This document shows, in pieces, positions 40,285 through 46,223 of a stretch of 46,223 nt of DNA. The stretch lies in the NCBI GenBank assembly GCA_005778355.1, contig SXON01000218.1, positions 1 to 46,223 of the forward strand, given 5' to 3'. How positions within the stretch are numbered: position 1 is the first letter of the stretch; each line of letters opens with the position of its first letter. The stretch comes from Pseudomonadota bacterium. Its GTDB lineage: Bacteria > Myxococcota_A > UBA796 > SXON01. A program made the translations under genes and the position numbers. The notes under the pieces were generated by a model. It was given only the letters and a program-made list of their open reading frames with translations, searched no databases and was not told the DNA's origin.

Positions 40285-41697
40285 TCAAGCGCCCCAGCAC
40301 GCGTTCATGCGCCGCATGGCGGCCTCGCGACCGAGCACGTGGAGACTTTGCCAGAGTCCCGGGCCCACTTTCTGGCCGGAGAGGGCAACGCGAAGGGGCT
40401 GCGCCAGCTTGCCCAGCTTGAGGCCCTGGGCCTCGCAGAAGGCCTTGCCGGCGGCCTCGAGCGCCGGCTCGGTCCACTCGGGCACGGCGGCGAGCGCGTC
40501 GGCGCAGGCACGGACCAGCGCGGTGCTCGGGGCGAGAAGCTCCCTGATGGCGGCTTCGTCGCGGGTCACGCGATCGTCGTCGACGAATAGGAAGGCCATC
40601 GCGTCGGCGAGCTGGGCCAGCGTCTGCGCGCGCTCCCGCAAGGCGACGACGGCGGCGTGGAGCCGCTCGTTGGGGACGATGTCGCGCTCGGCGAGGAAGG
40701 GCCGCAGCTCCTCGGCGATGCGCGCCGACGGCAAGGTCTTGAGCCAGTGGGCGTTCACCGAGAGCAACTTGGTGTAGTCCCACTTCGACGGGGAGCTGCC
40801 GATGCCCTCGATGGAGAACACCGCCATCATCTCGCTCACCGTGAAGAGCTCCATGTCGCCGTGCGACCAGCCGAGTCGCGACAGATAGTTCACCAGCCCC
40901 TCGGGGAGGATGCCCTTCTTCTTGTAGTCGCCCACGGCCACGTCGCCGTGGCGCTTGGACATCTTGCGGCCTTGCTCATCGAAGATCAGCGGGAGGTGAC
41001 CGAACCGGGGGGGCGTGGCGCCCATCGCCTGGTACACGAGGAGCTGCTTCGGCGTGTTGTTGAGATGCTCGTCGCCGCGCAAGACGTGGCTGATCTGCAT
41101 GTCGACGTCGTCGCAGACCACCACGAAGTTGTAGGTCGGGACGCCATCGGTGCGCACGAGGATGAAATCGTCCAGCTCGTCCGAGGCGTAGCGCACCGGC
41201 CCCTTCACCAGGTCGTCCACCACCACGTCTTCACCGTGGGGCACGCGCAGGCGAACGACATGGGGTCCGCAGTCCGCGCTGAGCTTCATGTCGCGGCAGC
41301 GACCGTCGTAGTGGGGCTTCTCCTTGCGCGCGTCTTGCTCGGCGCGGAGCGCGTCGAGGCGCTCAATCGTGCAGGTGCAGCGGTAGGCCGTGCCGCGACC
41401 GAGCAGCTCGGCGGCCACGCGAGCGTAGCGGTCGAAACGCTGCGACTGGCGGTAGGGTCCGTGGGGGCCGCCCACGCCGGGGCCCTCGTCCCACTGCAGG
41501 CCGAGCCAGCGCAGGCTCTCGTAGATCGCCTCCACTGCTGCTTCCTGGTTGCGATCCTCGTCGGTGTCTTCGATGCGAAGCACAAAGGTGCCACCGTGTT
41601 TCCTGGCGTACATCCAGGAGAAAAGCGCGGTGCGCGCGCCTCCGATGTGCAGGTAGCCGGTGGGGCTGGGGGCGAAGCGGGTGCGAACGGTCGACAT
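40285..41697 (-). CDS. gltX: Glutamyl-tRNA synthetase
   Basis: 470 aa class I synthetase: FAPSPTGYLHIGGART with the HIGH-type motif HIGG (17-20), RIEDTDEDRN, zinc-type cysteines C107, C109 and C134, and KMSKR at 245-249, followed by the helical anticodon-binding domain. It attaches Glu to tRNA-Glu; if no glutaminyl-tRNA synthetase exists it would also charge tRNA-Gln for the GatCAB route, which cannot be judged here. ATG 41697 is chosen by homology (MSTVRTRFAPSPTG). The two tRNA genes follow on the same strand. A second, non-functional copy of its first codons lies upstream. Confidence 0.95.
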   Translation of the reverse strand: MSTVRTRFAPSPTGYLHIGGARTALFSWMYARKHGGTFVLRIEDTDEDRNQEAAVEAIYESLRWLGLQWDEGPGVGGPHGPYRQSQRFDRYARVAAELLGRGTAYRCTCTIERLDALRAEQDARKEKPHYDGRCRDMKLSADCGPHVVRLRVPHGEDVVVDDLVKGPVRYASDELDDFILVRTDGVPTYNFVVVCDDVDMQISHVLRGDEHLNNTPKQLLVYQAMGATPPRFGHLPLIFDEQGRKMSKRHGDVAVGDYKKKGILPEGLVNYLSRLGWSHGDMELFTVSEMMAVFSIEGIGSSPSKWDYTKLLSVNAHWLKTLPSARIAEELRPFLAERDIVPNERLHAAVVALRERAQTLAQLADAMAFLFVDDDRVTRDEAAIRELLAPSTALVRACADALAAVPEWTEPALEAAGKAFCEAQGLKLGKLAQPLRVALSGQKVGPGLWQSLHVLGREAAMRRMNACWGA

Positions 41698-41985
41698 CAG
41701 GCGGCGCCTACCCGCTTCGCCGCGCAGGCGCCCGGTCGGGGTCGCCGAAGGCGACGCAAGCGGGGCGTACGCTCCTGTGGAGCGGCGCTCCGTCAAGGCG
41801 CGAGACGCGCGCGCCCGCTCCCGGAGCCGGACGACAAGGCCGGCGTGAGGGAGACTCGCAGCGACGCGCGCGGCAAGCGCGCGAGGGCGCCGGAGCCGGG
41901 CCCGGAGGCCGGCCGCAAAGGCCGGGCGTGAGGGCGAAGCGGGTGCGGACGGTCGACATGGCGCCGGGCGTCTACCCGTTTCTCT
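41698..41985. repeat. Duplicated gltX 5' end separated by a palindrome-rich insert
   Basis: 41670-41720 and 41932-41982 are related copies of about 50 bp containing the gltX leader and start. Read on the minus strand both have GGGTAG(A/G)CGCC, 10-12 nt, then ATG and the codons for MSTVRTRFA. The upstream copy soon diverges (LTPGLCG...) into a GC-rich spacer with small hairpins (GTCGCC-ttc-GGCGAC) and an internal repeat: CCGGAGCCGG followed by GGCCG(G)GCGTGAGGG at 41821-41851 and 41890-41934. No gene is supported in it. Confidence 0.6.
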
Positions 41986-42744
41986 TCAGGCTGTCTCAGG
42001 GTGGGCACAGGCGCGGTCGCAGGCTCGCACAGCGGCCCGGTGGTCGGCCAGATCCGGGGGGAAAGTCGTCGCCGCGCCGCCCTTGAACGGGCAGGCCACG
42101 ACGGCGCCATCGGGGAGGAGGAGCACACGTCGGCTCGCGACGGGACAGTGCCCACTGGATCGGCGCTCTCCAGGGAGCCCGTCAGGGCCCACCCACGGAG
42201 GGGAGCCCAACACGCGGTCGATTCCGAGGGCCCGGGCCCGGGTGCGGAGCTCCTCGCTGGGCTGCCCGTGTCCCCGCACGTGGAGGTGCACCGAGAGTTG
42301 CCCGGCGCGGCTGTGCCTCGCGTGGACGAGCGCTCGGGCGGCTTCCTCGGCCTCGGCGTCGAGCGCGTCGACCACCAGCTCGCAGATAGCCATGCCCCGG
42401 TCGAGCAACTCCTCGGCGCGGCGGTTGTCGAGCCCCGCGGGGCCGGTGCGCACGGTGGTGACCATCTCCAGCCGGTGACAGAAGCGTACGAGGTCGGCGA
42501 GGTCGCGATGGCTCGCGTGGGCAATGATGCGCGCCGGCATCGGGCCGGCCCACTGCACGAAGGCGACTACCTGCTCCTGCCAACCGTCGATATCGAGCGT
42601 TGAAGGCGGTACGTTCTCCGGGCCGTCGAAGTCGTCCAGACGCAGGTCGACCCTCGGGGGCCGGGGCACCAGTCCGGGAGGGGAGGGGAAGCGAGCGCGC
42701 AGGGCAGACCGGGCGCGGATCCGGAACGACTCGAGGAGCTTCAT
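41986..42744 (-). CDS. SPASM-like protein lacking the radical SAM cysteine motif
   Basis: 252 aa. The C-terminus reads GHCPVASRRVLLLPDGAVVACPFKGG and then CDRACAHPETA, resembling the auxiliary-cluster tail of radical SAM/SPASM proteins (C...PDG.v.aCP...C..C). The N-terminal two-thirds have alternating strand/helix segments (LRLDDFDGPENVPP, GMAICELVVDALDAEAEEAA, LSVHLHVRGHG) that could be a TIM-barrel remnant, but there is no CxxxCxxC. It may be a degenerate enzyme or a scaffold binding Fe-S. Divergent from a lipoprotein gene, 46 bp apart. Confidence 0.55.
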   Translation of the reverse strand: MKLLESFRIRARSALRARFPSPPGLVPRPPRVDLRLDDFDGPENVPPSTLDIDGWQEQVVAFVQWAGPMPARIIAHASHRDLADLVRFCHRLEMVTTVRTGPAGLDNRRAEELLDRGMAICELVVDALDAEAEEAARALVHARHSRAGQLSVHLHVRGHGQPSEELRTRARALGIDRVLGSPPWVGPDGLPGERRSSGHCPVASRRVLLLPDGAVVACPFKGGAATTFPPDLADHRAAVRACDRACAHPETA

Positions 42745-42790
42745 GCGGCCGGCCGCCGTGTATCGCGCCGGTGAGGTTAGAAGGCGCGGC

Positions 42791-43276
42791 GTGCGCTACA
42801 CCCTTGCGATCATCGGGATTCTCTGCCTCGCCTGCGGCGCGAGCCCCGAGGCCGACGATGCCAGCGCCTACGTGGCCGCGATGCAGGCCCCCCTGCGCGA
42901 TAACGCGGCGATGGCGCAGCGTTTCCTCACCAGCGCGTCGATGGTCAAGAAACAAACCACCGACGGTTCGAAGCAGGCGGAGGAGCTCGCCCGCGAGCTG
43001 GCGCCGCAAGCCGATGCCCTCGCCAAGGCGGTCGGCGCCATCGACCCCGAGGCGCCTCGGCTCGACGAGGCCCACGCGCTCCTCGTGAAGGCCTGGGTCG
43101 ACCGGGCGGCCGCCTACGCTGCCATGCGCGACGCCTGGTCGGCGGGCGACCTCGTCGCCTGGGACGCGGCGGTGAAGAAGAACACCCAGTCCAAGCTCGA
43201 CGAAGAGCGCTACTTCACCGAGGTCAACCGCTACCTCGCCGAGCACGAGTTCCGGCTTTTGCAGTACCCGGAGTAG
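42791..43276 (+). CDS. Helical lipoprotein of unknown function
   Basis: 161 aa from GTG 42791: VRYTLAIIGILCLACGAS is a lipoprotein signal (LAC, Cys15). The mature part is all helix (YVAAMQAPLRDNAAMAQRFL, QAEELARELAPQADALAKA, AWVDRAAAYAAMRDAW), like small periplasmic helical-bundle lipoproteins. Family not recognised. GGTTAG lies 10 nt before the start and there is no Shine-Dalgarno. It precedes the yceD-rpmF cluster by 80 bp. Confidence 0.65.
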   Translation: MRYTLAIIGILCLACGASPEADDASAYVAAMQAPLRDNAAMAQRFLTSASMVKKQTTDGSKQAEELARELAPQADALAKAVGAIDPEAPRLDEAHALLVKAWVDRAAAYAAMRDAWSAGDLVAWDAAVKKNTQSKLDEERYFTEVNRYLAEHEFRLLQYPE

Positions 43277-43356
43277 TCCGCTGCGCAAGCGGTTGACAGG
43301 CCCCTCCTCCCGGGCTAACCGCCGCGGCTCCCGCTCTCTGGCAATCGGAGATCGAC

Positions 43357-43908
43357 GTGATCGTCGCCCTCGCAGACATCCCTCACCGCGGCCTCGACGT
43401 CGCTTTGGACCACTCGGCCTGGGCTCGCAAAGCTGCGGGCGAAGGCCTTGGCGGTGAAGTCAAGGCGTTCGCTGGGACTTTTGCAATCACCCGGCACGGG
43501 AAGCATGCCGCGGTGGTCGGCGAGATGCACGCGGTGGGCGAGGTGGCCTGCGACCGCTGCGGTGCCCCGCTGGTGGTCAGCCTCGGGGGCGAGCTCAGCT
43601 GCCTCTACTCGCCGCTCTCGGCCCTGCCGGAGCGCACCAGCGACGACGAGGGCCTGCCGCGCCCGCCCGTCAGCCTCGACTTCGAGGTTGAAGACGTGGG
43701 CGAGTTCGACGGTGAGAACCTGGATCTCGCACAGGTCGTGCGGGAGTGGTTCACCGTGGAGCGTCCAGCGCGGCTGGTCTGCGCCGACGTCGACCCTGAT
43801 AGCGATTCTTCCTGTCGCGACCGGTTCCGGTCCCTGGCTGGCCCCGTCACGGCGCCGCCCGTCGATCCCCGCCTCGCAGTACTCTCCAAACTCAACGTCA
43901 AGGACTAG
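43357..43908 (+). CDS. yceD: YceD/DUF177 family protein
   Basis: 183 aa. Family features are MIVALADIPHRGLDV, the cysteine pair in VACDRCGAPLVV, ENLDLAQVVREW and VCADVD, and its place directly before rpmF. YceD is linked to 23S rRNA/L32 processing and ribosome assembly. It starts the cluster yceD-rpmF-plsX-acpP-fabF, conserved across many bacteria. The spacing to rpmF is 3 bp. Confidence 0.85.
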   Translation: MIVALADIPHRGLDVALDHSAWARKAAGEGLGGEVKAFAGTFAITRHGKHAAVVGEMHAVGEVACDRCGAPLVVSLGGELSCLYSPLSALPERTSDDEGLPRPPVSLDFEVEDVGEFDGENLDLAQVVREWFTVERPARLVCADVDPDSDSSCRDRFRSLAGPVTAPPVDPRLAVLSKLNVKD

Positions 43909-43911
43909 CCC

Positions 43912-44115
43912 ATGCCCGTTCCCAAGAAGCGCGTCTCCCGCAGCCAGCGCGACCAGCGCCGCGCCCACGACGCGATCACGCTCACCGCCGCCATCGAGTC
44001 TTGCCCCGACTGCGGTGCGCCCAAGCTTCGTCACCGCGTGTGCGACACCTGCGGCAGCTACCGCGGCAAGAAGATCTTCGCCGACAACGACACCGCCTCG
44101 TCCTCCGACGAGTAG
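43912..44115 (+). CDS. rpmF: Ribosomal protein L32
   Basis: 67 aa: MPVPKKRVSRSQRDQRRAHD is the invariant N-terminus, and the zinc-ribbon cysteines C31, C34, C44 and C47 (SCPDCG, VCDTCG) are all present. An AAGGA sequence precedes the ATG. The acidic C-terminal tail (DNDTASSSDE) is longer than in many species. Confidence 0.95.
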   Translation: MPVPKKRVSRSQRDQRRAHDAITLTAAIESCPDCGAPKLRHRVCDTCGSYRGKKIFADNDTASSSDE

Positions 44116-44118
44116 TCC

Positions 44119-45168
44119 TTGGCCGACCCGCGCCCGGTCGCGCTCGACGCGTTCGGCGGCGACAAGGCGCCCGAGGCCATCATCGAGGGTGCCGCGCTGG
44201 CGCGCGACCAGGGCGTACCGGTGCTCCTGGTGGGCGATGCCGAGAAGCTCAAGGGACGCGTCCCCAAGGGCGTGGAGGTGGTGCATGCGCCCGGCATCGT
44301 CGGCATGGACGAGCCTGCGTCGGCACCGCTGCGCAAGAAGACCGACGCGAGCATCCGGCGCATCTTCGAGCTGGTGAACGAGGGGGTGGCCCAGGCGGCG
44401 GTCACCTGCGGGCACTCAGGCGCGGCAATGGCCTCGGCCCTGCACGTTCTTGGCCCGCTCCCCGGCATCGACCGTGCCCCGCTGGCGACCGTGGTCCCTC
44501 GCCGTGACGGGGGCCAACTCGTCCTCCTCGATCTCGGGGCAAACGTCGACTGCAAGCCCATGCACTTCGCGCAGTTCGCGGTGCTTGGCGAGAGCTACGC
44601 GCGGGCGATCCTCGGTATAGAGCACCCTCGGGTGGGCCTCCTCGCCAACGGCGAGGAGCGCGGCAAGGGAAACACCCAGGTGCGCGCGGCTTTCCCGGAG
44701 ATCGAGGCGCTGGGTCTGGCCTTCGTGGGCAACGTGGAGCCGCTCGGCGCCCTCCGCGGCGAGTGCGACGTGCTCGTGTGCGACGGATTCGTCGGCAACG
44801 TGATGCTCAAGACCGTCGAGGGCACCGTGGAGGTGGTGGGCGCGATCCTCCGCGAGGAGCTGCGCCGCCGCTACGATGGCCTCCTGGGCCGCTGGCTCAT
44901 GCAAGGCGCATTCCGGCGCTTCCGCCAGCGCACCACCTACGACTCCGTCGGCGGCGCGATCCTCCTCGGCGTCAATGGCGTGGCGGTTGTCGGGCACGGT
45001 CGAGCCGACGCGCGTGCCGTCGCGAGCGCGGTTCGCTATGCACGGAATTGCGCCAGCGCTGGCCTCGTCGCTACCGTGAGAGCACGCGCGCAGGAGAGGC
45101 TAGATACTGGCGAGTCAGAAGCAGCGGCGATAGTCGGGGCCCCGTTCCGAGGACGGCCCAATGGCTAA
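44119..45168 (+). CDS. plsX: Phosphate acyltransferase PlsX
   Basis: 349 aa, TTG start. [19 protein letters not shown], then [47 protein letters not shown] and [16 protein letters not shown] are the PlsX signature blocks. It converts acyl-ACP to acyl-phosphate, the first step of phosphatidic acid synthesis through PlsY. Its 3' end overlaps acpP by 8 bp. Confidence 0.95.
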   Translation: MADPRPVALDAFGGDKAPEAIIEGAALARDQGVPVLLVGDAEKLKGRVPKGVEVVHAPGIVGMDEPASAPLRKKTDASIRRIFELVNEGVAQAAVTCGHSGAAMASALHVLGPLPGIDRAPLATVVPRRDGGQLVLLDLGANVDCKPMHFAQFAVLGESYARAILGIEHPRVGLLANGEERGKGNTQVRAAFPEIEALGLAFVGNVEPLGALRGECDVLVCDGFVGNVMLKTVEGTVEVVGAILREELRRRYDGLLGRWLMQGAFRRFRQRTTYDSVGGAILLGVNGVAVVGHGRADARAVASAVRYARNCASAGLVATVRARAQERLDTGESEAAAIVGAPFRGRPNG

Positions 45169-45403
45169 CGAAGAAACCATCAACCGCGTGCGCAACCTCA
45201 TCGCCGAGTCGCTCGGGGTCAATCCGGCCGAGGTGGTGCCTAGCGCCTCGTTCATCGACGATCTCGGTGTCGACAGCCTCGACATCGTCGAGCTCGTCAT
45301 GGCGATCGAGAAGGACTTCAGCATCGAGATCCCCGACGACGACGCCGAGAAGATCTCGACGGTGCAAGACGCCATCGACTACATCCACAACAAGGCCAAG
45401 TAA
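45161..45403 (+). CDS. acpP: Acyl carrier protein
   Basis: 80 aa, acidic, with the phosphopantetheine-attachment Ser39 in [15 protein letters not shown]. Four-helix ACP pattern throughout, ending [12 protein letters not shown]. The ATG lies within the end of plsX. It feeds both PlsX and the truncated FabF next to it. Confidence 0.95.
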   Translation: MANEETINRVRNLIAESLGVNPAEVVPSASFIDDLGVDSLDIVELVMAIEKDFSIEIPDDDAEKISTVQDAIDYIHNKAK

Positions 45404-45409
45404 ACCATC

Positions 45410-46132
45410 GTGAATCGTCGGGTGGTCGTCACCGGCCTGGGGGCGGTGACGCCGTGCGGAAACGACGTCCCGTCTACGTGGGCGTCGATGGTCGCTGGGC
45501 AGTCGGGCGTCGCGACGGTCGCGAAGTTCGACCCCTCGGGCATGCCTGTGCGGATCGCCGCCGAGGTCAAGGGCTTCGACGCGGAGAAACGCATCGACCG
45601 CAAGCTCGCCCGTCGCCTCGACCTCTTCGCCCAGTACGCGATGTTCGCGGCGGGCGAGGCCCTGGCCGACGCGGGGTTGGACCCGGTGGCGGGCGACGAT
45701 GGCGAGGGCGATGAGCGCCTCGGTGTGTACGTGGGCACGGGCATCGGCGGGCTCCAGGAGATCGTCAACGGCAGTCGGCTTTTCGACCAGCAGGGTTGGA
45801 AGGGTCTGTCTCCGTTCTTCATCCCGCGGGCGTTGACCAACCTCGCGGGGGGCCAGATCGCGATTCGGTACGGCGCTCAGGGCCCGGCGCTCTGCGTCAC
45901 CACCGCCTGCGCCACCGGCAACCACGCGATCGGCGAGGCGTGGCGGGCCATCCAGAACGACGACGCCGACGTGATCATCGCGGGCGGCTGTGAGGCTGCG
46001 GTCTCACCGGTTGGCCTCGCGGGTTTCATGGTGATGCGCGCCTTGTCCAAGCGCAACGACGACCCGGCCACCGCCTCGCGCCCCTTCGACAAAGCTGCCA
46101 TAGCCCGGCTTGGTCAAAAGACCGTCGCTTGA
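45410..46132 (+). CDS. fabF: 3-oxoacyl-ACP synthase II, truncated by a foreign join
   Basis: Normal FabF sequence for 228 residues: VVVTGLGAVTPCG, the active-site Cys167 in VTTACATGNHAIG, and ASRPFDK. In intact enzymes this is followed by a D/R-rich GFV.GEGA stretch and about 180 more residues containing the two catalytic His. Here it switches at about 46093 to AAIARLGQKTVA and a stop. The break coincides with a fall in GC and with a reading frame on the other strand from an unrelated gene, so the truncation is probably an assembly chimera, not biology. Confidence 0.85.
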   Translation: MNRRVVVTGLGAVTPCGNDVPSTWASMVAGQSGVATVAKFDPSGMPVRIAAEVKGFDAEKRIDRKLARRLDLFAQYAMFAAGEALADAGLDPVAGDDGEGDERLGVYVGTGIGGLQEIVNGSRLFDQQGWKGLSPFFIPRALTNLAGGQIAIRYGAQGPALCVTTACATGNHAIGEAWRAIQNDDADVIIAGGCEAAVSPVGLAGFMVMRALSKRNDDPATASRPFDKAAIARLGQKTVA

Positions 46133-46223
46133 GGCCAACACCTCCATAAAGCTTTGGCGCGCTGCGCTAAAACGGCGTTGATCCGCACGCAAAGGACCGG
46201 GCCAATCCTCCGGCAACAACCAG
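46095..46223 (-). other. Foreign tail: glycosyltransferase fragment on the minus strand
   Basis: About 60 % GC against roughly 70 % next door. The minus strand reads LPEDWPGPLRADQRRFSAARQ and then MEVLASSDGLLTKPGYGSF before running into fabF. The SSDGLLTKPGYGSF block matches the GAxALFTKPGYGVLAE motif of the glycosyltransferase at 11661, so this is the donor-binding region of another GT-B enzyme, cut at both ends. It may originate from a different genome. Confidence 0.55.

Noticed and set aside
41708-41959. 83-aa gene starting MSTVRTRFA upstream of gltX
   Set aside because: Only the first nine codons resemble a protein (gltX itself); the rest is palindrome-rich spacer without coding character.

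Overview
The window is about 70 % GC, with start/stop overlaps of ATGA or GTGA type almost everywhere. It looks like a chromosomal segment of a Myxococcota-like (former deltaproteobacterial) organism. This placement is inferred from many small lipoproteins, a MopE-type metal-binding motif, a PilX/PilY1 pair, a TPR-CHAT protein under an ECF sigma factor, and the yceD-rpmF-plsX-acpP-fabF order. No 16S rRNA is present to confirm it.

Layout. 1-640: a ParE/RelE toxin-antitoxin pair. 727-4520: a stress or xenobiotic cassette (SDR, pirin, a flavin-reductase/methyltransferase fusion) divergent from its likely TetR regulator. 4873-5781: a phage-lysozyme/pesticin-like enzyme without a signal peptide. 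5833-11638 (minus): pilX-pilY1 behind a small domain-of-unknown-function protein, a HEAT-repeat lipoprotein and another lipoprotein. 11661-13945: a glycosyltransferase and a UDP-glucose dehydrogenase interrupted by an in-frame TAA. 13942-20220 (minus): a tightly coupled six-gene operon (lipoprotein, unknown, B12/radical SAM enzyme, beta-barrel outer-membrane protein, two paralogous unknowns). 20244-22790: a fused aspartokinase/diaminopimelate decarboxylase. 22825-28699: a basic protein, a VWA protein, an amidase, a 234-bp foldback repeat, a His-rich Nfu-N protein and a cytochrome/copper-monooxygenase protein. 28677-34627: an RNA uracil methyltransferase, a small coupled ORF with a PRC-barrel and a CxxCH protein, a Ski2-like helicase and a MopE/beta-helix lipoprotein. 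34794-38986: ECF sigma, zinc anti-sigma, TPR-CHAT protease and a small secreted protein with a repeated C-terminal tail. 39120-40246: a FitAB/VapBC module between two copies of a tRNA-Glu 3' end/terminator sequence, then tRNA-Glu and tRNA-Gln. 40285-41697: gltX. 41986-46132: a SPASM-like protein, a lipoprotein and the fatty-acid/L32 cluster. The last ~130 bp look foreign (chimeric join).

How parts work together. The sigma, anti-sigma, CHAT and secreted-protein run is the best candidate for an undescribed signalling or proteolysis system: the order suggests a membrane-tethered CHAT protease acting on the anti-sigma factor or on the small secreted protein. The radical SAM operon is the second candidate. 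Several divergent genes are separated by only 22-50 bp, with A/T-rich -10-like elements 6-11 nt before the start codons, suggesting leaderless, partly bidirectional transcription. Many lipoproteins have extremely short signal peptides, with Cys at residue 9-12.
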